From: Tetrapyrgos nigripes | Lineage: Eukaryota; Basidiomycota; Agaricomycetes; Agaricales; Campanellaceae | Assembly: GCA_013368315.1 (NCBI GenBank) | Contig: JAACJM010000072.1 | Span: 248,001-312,000, forward strand | Length of the DNA stretch: 64,000 nt | Direction of reading: 5' to 3' | Shown: piece by piece, positions 47,328-58,742 of the stretch | How the letters are laid out: every line of letters starts with the position of its first letter | How positions within the stretch are numbered: position 1 is the first letter of the stretch | Position numbers and translations under genes: made by a program | The notes under the pieces: generated by a model | The model's database searches: none | The model's input: the letters and a program-made list of their open reading frames with translations, nothing else | Told to the model about the DNA's origin: nothing

Positions 47328-47908
47328 ATGGCCAGAGCTCCCAAAGGCAAAGTGGGGATTATATTTCAGGTCCACGACATTCTTCTGATTCTCGTTTAGA
47401 ATTATGTCTGCGAAGTTAAAGGTTGTACACGAGGAGATCTGCCTTTCACTCGTAAAGCCGATCTACAACGACATCATGCCAATGTCCACACCGATATGTG
47501 AGTACGACTACCCTTCTTCATTGTTATACTAGTACTCAATCTGATTTTACATGATACTGTCAACAGTAGATTCGAATGCCCTATCTGTGGTCACAGAACG
47601 GGACAAAAGAGTAATCTTGAAAATCACATTAGGACACAGTGAGCTCTGTTTCAATTTCCTCCTGTAATATGTATCTAACGCGCTTTATCTAACGCGCTTC
47701 TGTGACCCATCTACATAGTACGAAGGAGAGGCTTCACTGTCCAAGTTGCGACTTTTCAACGACGAATCGAACTTCGATCTATAATCACAGAGTGAATATC
47801 CATGGTTATCAACCCAGGCAGAGGAGGTCCAAGTCGAGATCCTTTTCACAACAGTCCGACACGCCAATCGAGGCTGGTCCATCTCATACCGACAATGCTA
47901 CGCAATGA
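47328..47908 (+). CDS. Small three-finger C2H2 zinc-finger protein
   Basis: Exons 47328-47351, 47400-47497, 47567-47638 and 47719-47908, giving 127 residues, all GT-AG with consistent phases. After MARAPKGKNY come three fingers: finger 1 with CEVKGC and HHANVH, finger 2 with CPICGHRTGQKSNLENH, finger 3 with CPSCDF and HRVNIH. A Ser/Arg-rich tail (RQRRSKSRSFSQQS) follows. Probably a nuclear DNA-binding protein; fingers 1 and 3 have slightly longer His-His spacing. It has no activation or BTB domain, and its target is unknown. The first exon of eight codons was chosen because its donor joins in frame to the first finger. Confidence 0.82.
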
Positions 47909-48632
47909 CGGTTAGAAGTCCAAGGCGTCCCCGTAGTAGTACTATCACCTCAAAACATCGTCTGCTCCACTCCTCGTGGGCAATCATCCTCACGTCGAAT
48001 TCCTTGCACATGGACAAAAACGCTTCACTCTGCCCCGCTCATCCTTGTAAACTTGAATACGCATTACGTGTACATCTTTCTCTTGCAGCATACATTTTCA
48101 TTCGCTACCCTCAAGTACATACGCATCGTTACATCATACATTACAAGAACTTTACAACCCCTTATCCCACATTATGTATACTTTACTCCCTATCCCGTTT
48201 CCCTTTCGCCGTCAGGATGACAGTTCTCGGCATTGCAGGAGTGGCACATTACTCCTCAAATCCCGAGGGTTCCTGGTTCTCTTTGCATCTTGCCGCTCGG
48301 TACTGAGCTACTTTATCGAGCTTCGTATCAATGTTGAATCTTCATTACGATTCCAGAGACTTTTGGATTCTTAGAGATGACGCTGCGTGTTTTCGTCGAT
48401 ACTACAAGTGACAAATTCAAAGAAAGTCAAGACTTCACTTCAAATGTTATTCACAACAATATACATACATACATAGTACAGAGGTCATAGTGGTACAGCT
48501 ATTCTTCAACGAATGTAAGTAGCATTTCTTTCTCAAGCAACAGAATTGGAGAAGGACGAGGAAATGCAAGGCGATTGACAAAGGAATGAAAAAACTGGAG
48601 AAAAGTCCTCGACTCGAATGGGGTTCAACACC
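47909..48632. other. Spacer downstream of the zinc-finger gene
   Basis: About 720 bp between two convergent 3' ends. No gene was recognised. A 133-codon plus-strand frame (47905-48306) has no domain and starts in the stop region of the zinc-finger gene. Confidence 0.4.
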
Positions 48633-51317
48633 TCAATAACCCTTTCCTCCCTTGCCTTTCCCACCGCCGTTCTTCCCACCTCCTTTGCCTTTTCCATATC
48701 CATGGTCGTGGCCGCGTCCCTTGCCGAAGTCAAACTCCTGAACAGAGGAAGGGGAAAAAGGGGGAAAAAATTGAAGTTACTAGCCACACTTTCCGTGATT
48801 GAAGTCATACTAACTTCGAGATCCTCGACATCACGACGGTAGTGACCGTGTTTGCCATTGCCATTGCCCTTGCCATGGTCGTGGTCCTTGCCGCCCTTGC
48901 CCACCCTTGTCGTGGTGTCCCTTACCAAAGGCATCCTCCTGAACAGACGAAGAAAAAAGAGAAAAATAGAGTCAGCAACAGTTTTCATGATTGAGTTCAT
49001 ACTAACCTCGACATCCTCGACATCACGACGGTAGTGACCGTGTTTGCCATTGCCTTTGCCTTGCCGCCTTGCCACCCTTGTCGTGGTGTCCTTGTCCCTT
49101 ACCAAAGTCATCCTCCTGAACAGACGAAGAAAAAAGAGAAAAATAGAGTCAGCAACAGTTTTCATGGTTGAGGTCATACTAACCTCGAGATCCTCGACAT
49201 CACGACGGTAGTGACCATGCTTGCCATCAGCCTTTGCCTTTACCGTGGTCGTGACCCTTGTCGCCCTTGTCGTGGCCATGTCCTTTGCCAGAGTCGTCCT
49301 CCTGAATAGAGGAGGAAAAATAAAACAAAGTCAGCGATGAGTTTCATCATCGAAGTCATACATACCTCAAGGTCCTCGACATCACGACGGTAGTGACCAT
49401 GTTTCCCATCACCTTTGCCGTGGCCATGATCTTTGCCACCCTTGTCGTGGTGTCCTTGTCCCTTACCAAAGTCATCCTCCTGAACAGACGACGAAAAAAA
49501 AAAAGAGAAAAATGGAGTCAGCAGCAGTTTTCATGACTGAGGTCATACTAACCTCGACATCCTCGACATCACGACGGTAGTGACCATGTTTGCCGTCGCC
49601 ATTGCCTTTCCCCTTGCCATGGTCGTGGTCCTTGCCGCCCTTCCCACCCTTGCCACCCTTGTCGTGGTTTCCCTTACCAAAGGCATCCTCCTCAACAGAC
49701 GAAGGAAAAAGAGGAAAAATGGAGTCAGTAATAGTTTTCATGACTGAGGTCATACTAACCTCGACATCCTCGACATCACGACGGTAGTGACCATGTTTGC
49801 CGTCGCCATTGCCTTTGCCCTTGCCATGGTCGTGGTCCTTGCCGCCCTTGCCACCCTTGCCACCCTTGTCGTGGTTTCCCTTACCAAAGGTATCCTCCTG
49901 AACAGACGAAGGAAAAAGAGGAAAAATGGAGTCAGCAATAGTTTTCATGACTGAGGTCATGCCAACCTCGAGATCCTCAACATCACGACGGTAGTGACCA
50001 TGTTTGCCGTCGCCATTGCCCTTGCCCTTGCCATGGTCGTGGTCCTTGCCGCCTTTCCCACCCTTGCCACCCTTGTCGTGGTTTCCCTTACCAAAGGCAT
50101 CCTCCTGAACAGACGAAGGAAAAAGAGGAAAAATGTAGTCAGCAATAGTTTTCATGATTGAGGTCATACTAACCTCGAGATCCTCAACATCACGATGGTA
50201 GTGACCATGTTTGCCGTCCCCATTGCCCTTGCCCTTGCCATGGTCGTGGTCCTTGCCGCCCTTGCCACCCTTGCCACCCTTGTCGTGGTGTCCTTTACCA
50301 AAGGCATCCTCCTGAACAGACGAAGGAAAAAGAGGAAAAATGGAGTCAGCAATAGTTTTCATGATTGAGGTCATACTAACCTCGACATCCTCGACATCAC
50401 GACGGTAGTGACCATGTTTCCCATCACCTTTGCCTTTACCGTAGTCGTGACCCTTGTCGCCCTTGTCGTGGCCATGTCCTTTGCCAAAGACGTCCTCCTG
50501 AACAAAGGAGGAAAAAGAAAACAAAGTCAGCGAAGAGTTTCATCATCGAAGTCATACATACCTCAAGGTCCTCGACATCACGACGGTAGTGGCCGTGATT
50601 ACCCTTCCCATCCTTGCCTTTGCCATGGTCGCCGTGGCCGTGACCCTTGTCACCCTTGTCGTGGCCATCTCCTTTGCCAAAATCGGCCTCCTGAACAGAG
50701 GAGGAAAAGAAGAAACAAAGTCAGCGACGAGTTTCGTCATCGAAGTCATACATACCTCAAGGTCCTCGACATCACGAGGGTAGTGGCCTTTGCCATGGTC
50801 GCCGTGGCCGTGACCCTTGTCACCCTTGTCGTGGCCACGTCCTTTGCCAAAGTCATCCTCCTAAAAAGATGAAGGTTAATAAGAGTTCCCCTCATCAAAA
50901 TCATATATGTCTAACCTCGACGTCTTCGACATCACGAGGGTAGTGATCGTGTTTGCCTTTACCGTCTTTGCTTTTGCCGTGGTCGCCATGGCCATGTCCT
51001 TTGCCATAGTCGTCCTAGTAAGTAGCAGAATAATCAGCAAGATGAACTATTTTCGCAACAAAAATGCAAACCCACCTCGATGTCACGTTGGAAGTACATC
51101 GGTTGACGGGCTTCGAGATTGTTGTCAGCAGCGACAACACTTGCATCTTCAGCCTAACAAAAAAAAAAAAAGATTAGATCCGTAGTCAAGACGCGTGAAC
51201 AGAACAGTGCTAGTGGCGGTCGACTCGACTCACTCTGATGAAGTGGTTGATGCTGAGACCATGAACTGTGGTCAGCATCCACAACAGAGAGATCGTCAAG
51301 CTTGGAGAGAATCGCAT
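48633..51317 (-). CDS. Secreted Gly/Lys/His-rich protein made of tandemly duplicated exons
   Basis: E1 51317-51234 encodes MRFSPSLTISLLWMLTTVHG, a signal peptide. E2 is 51153-51076. E3-E11 are nine intact repeat exons: 51014-50916, 50860-50756, 50690-50562, 50497-50381, 50311-50174, 50104-49967, 49897-49760, 49690-49553 and 49479-49366. E12-E14 (49301-49184, 49115-49007, 48938-48815) each have one base too many modulo 3, and E12 has an in-frame TGA at 49229-49227. E15 (48737-48633) ends KGGKGY-stop. Each unit runs from EDAFGKG through HDKGGKGGKGGKDHDHGKG to HGHYRRDVEDLE. All introns are phase 0, 55-80 nt. Product: 450 residues ending in E12, or 460 if E12-E14 are skipped. The YRR-DVED boundary is a possible Kex2 site; His clusters could bind metal. 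No family is recognised. Confidence 0.75.
48815..51014 (-). repeat. Array of twelve exon-intron units, about 105-210 bp each
   Basis: Every unit consists of one exon (99-138 bp) and one intron. Within 49553-50311 the period is 207 bp (138-bp exon and 69-bp intron), and intron sequences (GTTAGTATGACCTCAGTC to CGTCTGTTCAG) are as conserved as the exons. The units at the 5' end of the gene (E3-E6) are more divergent. This indicates unequal crossing-over of whole exon-intron units. Confidence 0.88.
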
Positions 51318-54300
51318 ATTGCACGAGAGGAGTATTCGAGTTCAGAGGAAAGGAAGCAAAGAACTGCTTGAGGTCTTTGAACCAAAGAACGACCAGCTTT
51401 TATACGCGTCTGACGCGTCCTGCATTTGCGATTTAATGGATAGATTGCTCCAGGATTATGGAGGATAAAAAAAGAACCAGGGAGGGAGGTCGTAAAATGA
51501 AACTCATGATCAATGGTATTTCGAGGTCTTGGTGTGCAAGCATGGGACAAGAATAGCGACGTCCGAGAGGAAGAAGGTGGAAGTTCACGAAAAGAGTTGT
51601 TGATGTTTATTTGTCCACGACGTCTGTTTTGGACTGTAACAGTGAGTTTATAATCATTTTTACCGTAATGGTACGCTCTCTTGTTTCTTCTGCTGAAAAG
51701 GTTCTCGTCGATTCTCGCCAGGATTACAAGCATCCTAGTTCCAAGGCTAACTCAAATTCAACGTCTTTGAGTCGAACAATTGCGTTTGTTCCATATTTAC
51801 GGTTACCTTCCTAAAAATGTCGTCAAATGAAGCCAAGAATAAGTACGCAAAACACCGTGACGACGAACTTTGGAATGTGAATCTCGATTCTTTCAAAGGC
51901 CATCTGTGGAGTCAGTGATTCCTCCTACGTACAACTGGAACCTCGAGTGACTCCAGTTCTCAGTTCTGTTCGGTATGTCGGCAGGCTTCTGGTATAGCAA
52001 ATCCCTCTTCAAAGTTCAAACGTTCACACTCTTCTTCGACTTGAATGATCACCTAAGTCACTAGTATCGTCCTGACAATGCATGTTTTGGCTCTTTGAAC
52101 TTCTCTTCTTCTGTCTTTGAACTTGTCTTTGACGGCGAGCTTAAGAGGTACAGCAGATGCTTCATGCTCTTGGTGATATTTTTGTTAGTGACTCTGACTC
52201 TTCTTTTCCCAGAGGCTCACGGTCATTGGTAATCCTCGACAAGAACCCAGGCCCAAAAGTCGAATTGAAATTCTAACGAAGTACGTACATATTGCCTTCC
52301 AAAGTTCCATTCGACTCTATCCTCGACTCGGAGCACCGTTCTCATAATGAAATACTTTCGATCCAGTGCTGTCCAGGCTCCAACGTTCTCGGTTCCTCCA
52401 AGTCTAGATCCCTAACAACGAAGGTTTCGGATTCTTTTGGTCTGGTATGCGTTCAAACCCACTCGACGGGTACTAAATATCGATTTGCTTGGCGTTTATA
52501 TTATAAGATACTTAGCAATGGACCACTTTGATGTCGAGAACTCGTTCTTTTACTCGGCCGTTGTCACCATCAGAAGTGCGCTCCTTAATCCTGAACGCCT
52601 CGTGAAGTAATCATTCATCGTCAAATCCGAACGTGGACTCCGCTGCTGAACGCTGACCATCGCCCTGAATCTACCCGATTCCTCAGAGGCCTCTACGAAC
52701 GTATGCACGTTCGGCCGTGTGCCTAAGGCTGTAGACCGACGGAACACCGTTTTGGAGTTGTGCTCAAGTTAGGTGTTCCGTACAATTGAAGCATCACGGA
52801 ACCTAACTCACTCAACGAAGCTTACTATGTAGTAAACTTGACAAAGGCTGGCATTGTTTTGCGATCATGCATCTGCTCGGAAATATGACATTGGCAGGCC
52901 GATGTACATGTCACTGTATGTATTACCACTTCTATTTGTAACGGTATGGGGTATGTGTGGGGTACGGATCTTGAAAAAGCATTCGCGTCTATTCAGGTCT
53001 ACATATTCGCCTGTCACTGCAGTCTGCCGGTGGGATACATGTTCGGGTGTAAATGTCTTAACTCCATTATCGTTTATTCCACAGGATCAGCCTCAGCACA
53101 ATGCTTAAATGCTTCCACCTATTAACTACCAAATGAAACCACGGGCGGCAACAGTAAAGTCGAACAGCTTGAGCTCAATGAGACCCTGCCACTTGTAATG
53201 GTAACTTTTGGCTTGTATATAAAAAGAAAAGGAACGTTGTCTACTGCTAGTGAGCTTCGCACGTTCAATTCTTCAAGGCTTCGAGACCTTGAAGAAAACA
53301 CTTTGGAAATATGAGTGAAAGTCTTCCATTGGGGTTTGTACATGCACCTGCGGCTACTCGTACGTACGCACCTTCACTGAGCCTCTCTACAGTAAGTTAT
53401 GTCAACGGCATTTTAGTACGTACCTCCTCGGTCAAGTTGTTTCTTGAAATTCGGGGTGACGCTCTCGTCAGGGCGGCCAAGAAAACTTGGAAACACTGAA
53501 AATACCTAGGCACGCATGTTTTTCGCACGTCCAAACCGATCGCGAGCACTATGAAATGCAAATGAGTTGTGGAATATTGAAGAATCATTAATCATTCATC
53601 ACCTCGCTGCCTCCTATTCCTATTCCTATTCCTACCGGCAGGCTCAGGCTGTACATGTTACATGCCTGTGCAGTGCCTGTGGTTAAGGTGGGTGAAAAGT
53701 GGCAATGGGGCCTTGAATAAGCAGAAATTCGAATCTGAAGCATTGATCCAACTTGAAACAACTCCAGCTGCGCCAGTGATCCAATTGATAATTACTTGCA
53801 CTGGCGACCGTGGGCGCTGGCATAACAAGGTGGCAAGGTGGTGATATGAAGATCCGAATGTACTACTACAAATGTGCATATAATTAGTGCTCGATGGAAT
53901 TTTGTCTTATGCAGCTAGCGCCACGATTCCAAATTCAGAGAAGCGAGAAATGTCGAAACCCAGGCTGTAGGGCGGACGGCAAACGAAAAACAAAGTACAA
54001 TGACAAAACGCGACGGAGGAGCTTGAAATGTGAGTACAACGATGAAAAGAAGAACTGTGCATACAATGAACGTGCATCCAGATTTACCACAGGCTCTCGA
54101 CATCAACATAAGAGCATTCAAGCATCGCTTTTCGATGGATGCTTTGGAAGAACTTACGTACCTTGATAAAAATGGGGTGGGATTGCCCGACGGAGGCCTT
54201 CGCCCCTCGTCAGCAACCATTCCAGGGATCAGAAATATGCTTGATGAAGGTTTACGAGAGCCTGAACATTGTGGGGTAATTAAGCTTCGTTCTGGCTGAT

Positions 54301-54622
54301 GGAAGCACATATGATGACCACATACTTAAGGCTGTCACTGTCAGTACCGCGGCGGTGCAGAGATGACATCACTCAGCTCCTTAGCGACCAAGTCTGAAAG
54401 AAAGGCTTTTGTACTGTAGAGAAACAAAGTGTCCCAGTGTCGTTGTGAGATAGACAAAAGACTGGTAGAAAGCTTGGGCAATGGTGGTGGTAACGAAGAA
54501 AGGGCAGGTTCGGCAAATGCAGTGCTTTCCCACCCCCGTAGCTAGGCTGCGAGCACCTTCTCCACTCGTTAAACTATACCCGTCCAGCGACACCATCACC
54601 ACCGAAGGGGCTCATAGTCCCC
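51318..54622. other. 3.3 kb without a supported gene
   Basis: The proximal part should be the promoter of the repeat gene. Many frames of 60-90 codons exist on both strands (for example 53894-54166 plus, 54310-53915 minus) but none shows a domain or joins to a neighbour. A short tandem CCTATT repeat lies at about 53610-53635. No RNA gene or complete mobile element was recognised. Confidence 0.4.
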
Positions 54623-57057
54623 ATGTACTCCTCTTATCATCCCAATAACTCGTCGCAAGTCGACTGGCAGTCTACGCCAAACTCTTATCCTCCTCAAAGC
54701 TCCAGTCCCTTCGATTCCCTGCCAAGAAAGCCTTCTCCCTACGATACCTCCAATCCCGTCAATGTCAATTTTGGCCCTTCTTCTCCCAACAATGCCAATG
54801 TCAACAGAGCTGCCCTCATGCGCACTCCTAGTCCAACCCCTAGCGAGCAGAAAGAACTAGGCACCGGAGCTATTGATTGGAAGAGTCTTCTGAATTGGCG
54901 GTTCTGGTTACGAAGAGAATGGCTATGTTCGTTTTTCTCCCAGTTTCCAATCCACCCAGCTTACAAGGTCTGCAGGGTACTACGTCGCCCTTGTCATCAT
55001 CGTCACCATCACTGCACTCGTTACTCTCTATCATGAACAAATCGTTCATTGGCTCACACCCGTCACACGTTGGCTTCACGAGTGCGTACGCGATTACTCG
55101 CTTCCTTGCCACCCACCTCACCCGACTCTTTTCTAGCTTAAAATTCGGCTGGCTCGTCCCGATAGGCATCCTCTTTGTCATCTCCTTCCCTCCTGTGCGT
55201 ACATCTGCCAGTATACCCCTAACCTCTGCTCAGTCGTTTGTAACAGCTTTTCGGCCATGAAATCGTTGCTATCCTCTGTGGTCTCGTATGGGGACTCTGG
55301 ATCGGTTTCGCCATCGTCTCCGCTGGATCTTTCCTTGGCGAAGTCGGTAATTTTTAGTACGTCTATGCTCCACCTATTCATTCTCTTTGTCTTGGCTTAT
55401 GATGTCCTCTCACACAGCGCCTTCAAATACCTCTGCAAAGCTCGTGGTGAAAAACTCGAAAAGTCTCAAATCTCGTACGCTTGTCTAGCGAAAGTGGTGA
55501 GGGATGGAGGGTTCTGGGTTGCGCTTATTGCGAGGTATTCAGCTATCCCGGGGCACTGTGAGTTGTTTTGAGGCTTTTCGTCTTCACCCTATTTCTCTTT
55601 GTCTTTTCTCTTCATGTCTCTATACCCGCTAACTATATTCCTCTCACAGTCACCACCGCTGTCTTTTCCACATGCGGCATGGGCATCATCGTCTTTTCAC
55701 TCGCTGCCATCTTATCCATGCCCAAACAACTCATAACAGTTTACCTCGGCGTTATATTAGAACAGTCAAGTGATGATCCTAATGCTACCCAGCCAGAAGA
55801 CCCAGCAGAGGAGAAACGAAGCCAATGGATATCAAGGGTTGTCTTGTCGCTGACGGTGTTGGTCACCGCCGTGGCGATGTGGTATATTTTGAGGAAGATG
55901 AATCAGGTGAAGCCTCAGGTTATCTATGAGAGGAGGAAGGCTAGGTTGGTTTTTCCTTTTCTTCAATTCTTTCGTCGTTCTTCGTTTTGGTTATATTCTC
56001 TTACTGACACCTTTTTTTACTCTGCGTCTCTAGACAAACGAAACTCGCTCGTGCACAATTATACGGCAATTCAGATCTCAACGGTTCTGGATCCGATGTC
56101 TTCACTGAGGCGAATAATTCGCTGACGGACATTCCTTTGGCGGCTCCCATGTCGTCGAAGAACAACCGGCAATCTCAATACCAACCATACCCGTTCAGCC
56201 CGAAATACCAACAGGCCAGTGATTCATATTCTCAAGGGAGCAACAACATCGTCTATGCTCCAGCTCCGAAGCATTTACAAAGTGATAGATATTATGCGCC
56301 TGCTAATGGATATCATCGGTATGGAGAGAACCATGATCACGATCACGACAGCTCGGAAGGAGGGCACGGCAATGGGCATGTAGCGCCTGGAGCAGCTGCG
56401 TTAGGCGGATCGAGAGCGTATGATTATACCCCGACGAGGCAGAATAGCGATGGGGATGGGGATTTATCTATGGGAATGCAGCAAGAGGAGTACCTGAGAG
56501 AAGTGGGTAGAACGAGGCAACAGACGTTTACACCGCCAGGTATCCCCGTTACAGAGATACCGAGGACGCTTACGCAGTCTCCGGGGCGTATAGGTGGTCA
56601 GGCTCCAGGTGGACCAGGGCAGGGACAGCATACGACTTCCCAGTCTTACTCGTCACTAGCGTATACCCGTAGTCCACCTCCAGGACAACCTTTATCACCC
56701 TCACAACAATCCCAGTACCAATCATTCACAGATCCCTATTCGACCTCAAACACCCCATATAAGAACTTTTCCCGTCCTAGTCCCCCTGAAACAAGGGAAA
56801 TAGGACACGGACCAGGACAAACGCCCACGTCATATCCGTTTGCACAACAAGGATTTCAACCCGCCGGACACATGCAGGAAGCTACGGACGCAACGTTTGT
56901 GACTGCGATAGAACCGTTTGGGTCTAGTCCTAGTAATGGTGGCGTTGTTAGGGAACCGTCATTGGCAGAGATCGAGTTGCATGCGCCTGGATCATTCCCT
57001 AGTTCGATGTCAGTAGCGAGTGGACCACCGCCGAATTATACCTCTGGGAGGTTTTGA
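54623..57057 (+). CDS. TVP38: Tvp38/VTT-domain membrane protein with long C-terminal tail
   Basis: Exons 54623-54926, 54976-55081, 55137-55194, 55247-55356, 55418-55557, 55650-55944 and 56034-57057, giving 678 residues. A Ser/Pro-rich N-terminus of about 85 residues precedes the membrane part: ALVIIVTITALVTLY, LVPIGILFVISFPPLFG, the VTT (SNARE-associated) core AILCGLVWGLWIGFAIVSAG with GSFLGEVGNFYAFKYL, then AVFSTCGMGIIVFSLAAIL and VLSLTVLVTAVAMWY. Yeast Tvp38 is a Golgi membrane protein, and VTT proteins are linked to lipid scrambling and membrane contact. The last 340 residues are disordered (Gln/Pro/Ser/Tyr-rich, with HDHDHDSSEGGHGNGH). Introns are GT-AG with consistent phases. Confidence 0.9.
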
Positions 57058-58557
57058 TTTGGATTGATTGTTCCGAGTTGGGACTGAGAGTTGGGATGTT
57101 GGTGAAGAGTGAAGTGGTTGCATTGTGTGTCGTGGCTGGTCCCTACTGTACATAGCACATAGCGTTTCTAATACGTATATTACGATACGATGCGACCTTA
57201 TTTTCATTTACGAAATGTATCGTATTTTCTCTCTCTCTCTGCTCTTTTTCTAGCTATAGTTTTACATCAGACTCTGGACTTCTATCATACTGGGACATTA
57301 TACAGGCTCTCTAGCGCAGTTTGTACTGTAAGTTTATACGTAGTGGATAACAGACTTATCACACTGCTCTAAAGTTGGCCTGTGAAGATACAACGCATAA
57401 ATCCACTTTGGAACTGGCCAGGAAGTGGCTCAACTAAACACAGAATAACCTTCTGGTATTCTTATAGGCTCATGACCACCCTACCTTATAGGAGCTTTCG
57501 ATCGCTGCAGTCCATCTGAAAAGCAATAGAAAATGTAAGGCCGGCTCATCATCGATGCATCATCGAGGTCAAGTTGACGTATGTAGTACTGTGTATAGTC
57601 TGTAGTATTGTGTCTGCTGTTGATTAAAGGTGCGATTAAATGGACCCATATTCGACCATCGCATCGTAACTTCTGTCACTTTTGGTATCCTTTGGTCATC
57701 GTTGAGATTAGTACGCGCTGTACGCGTGTGTGGACTCGGGTAAAGATCGTAACGGGTAGCGTCTTGAACCTGCACCACCATGTTCCTTACGACCCAAACA
57801 CCATCGGTCACATTGATTAATGATGGTCCCTCAAATGTTGGGCTCGGACGTGATATATCCTCATAGAGAACCGCCAGTCCAATGATTCAGGAGGTCTTCG
57901 CCATCAACAGAGGGGTTGGAATGACGGACATTAGGGTCACATTAGGCGGTGCGTTCAACCGTCGAATTCCTCTTTCTTGGTTCCTTACCAATATGCGAAT
58001 AGGAACCCTCCGGTCAATTCCTGATTCACGGTGATCACTGTCGGGAATACCTTTTTCTTCGAATCCAGATATATAGATCTCTCCAGGTACGGTGTTGGGC
58101 ATTGAGCTACATATGAGTCTCCCTAAGCATTTTGATTGTAGGCTACGCGTAGACAGACTGTGTCTATCAATGTGCTATATCGCTTTTAACGCTGCCAAAT
58201 TCTTCAGCAAGCACGCCAGCATTACTGAGCTATCGACCCTTTTTTCCTTTCGGAAGACTACGTCATCGTGAGTGCTTTCGGACGACCCTATCACGCTGTG
58301 TCTCTCAATATCAAGGGGTTGCCGATGGTCTTTGGAAGATACGTAGCAGAATTCTGTCGGGAGATTGGGATTTATCATCGGCGGTGTATACCTCAGTCTC
58401 CGCACCTTTTGCTCTCCTTGCCCGTCTTCAGTCACTTGTTCAGGAAACGCCATTTTCACCAAGATGAACAAGACGTCACAAGTCGTGAGAGGCGGTCGTG
58501 TCATTGGCTGACGCTGCAACTGAATTTGCTTGCTCGTAAAGGTGCTCCATGTGATTT
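57058..58557. other. Spacer between the Tvp38-like gene and lectin D
   Basis: 1.5 kb with no supported gene. The 201-codon minus-strand frame 58780-58175 overlaps the promoter and first exon of lectin D and has no domain, so it is treated as chance. Confidence 0.45.
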
Positions 58558-58667
58558 GACGAAGGGGTCTATCCCCCATTTCGTACACGGGCAAGACGGG
58601 GGCTCTACGATGTGATGCAATGCAGCCGTTCCTATACAGGAGCCTCCAGCGTTTCTCGCCTATATAA
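58558..58667 (+). promoter_or_regulatory. Lectin D promoter: conserved element and TATA box
   Basis: GACGAAGGGGTCTATCCCCC lies at 58558-58577, 166-185 bp before the ATG. CTATACAGGAGCCTCC lies at about 58632-58647. TATATAAG lies at 58661-58668, about 75-82 bp before the ATG. All three recur in the same order before lectin A. The first is also found before lectins B and C. Confidence 0.62.
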
Positions 58668-58742
58668 GCTGAGGTATTCTGCTGAACCAAAACCAGCTTC
58701 ACTATCAGCTCCAGCCCCACCATCAGCCTACTGGTCTCCAAG

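Noticed and set aside
48533..49279. 248-codon minus-strand frame through the last repeat units
   Set aside because: It reads through three 68-nt introns because the shifted exons and introns happen to add up to multiples of three. Splice sites identical to the other units make the spliced model better.
48815..51014. Regular 207-bp repeats resembling a CRISPR array or satellite
   Set aside because: The unit is coding with conserved splice sites and the host is a eukaryote; there are no short identical repeats separated by unique spacers.
48633..51317. Repeat gene called as a ribosomally made cyclic-peptide precursor
   Set aside because: The dibasic sites fit, but no modifying enzyme gene (such as a DUF3328 or methyltransferase-fused type) was seen in the window, so only possible Kex2 processing is stated.
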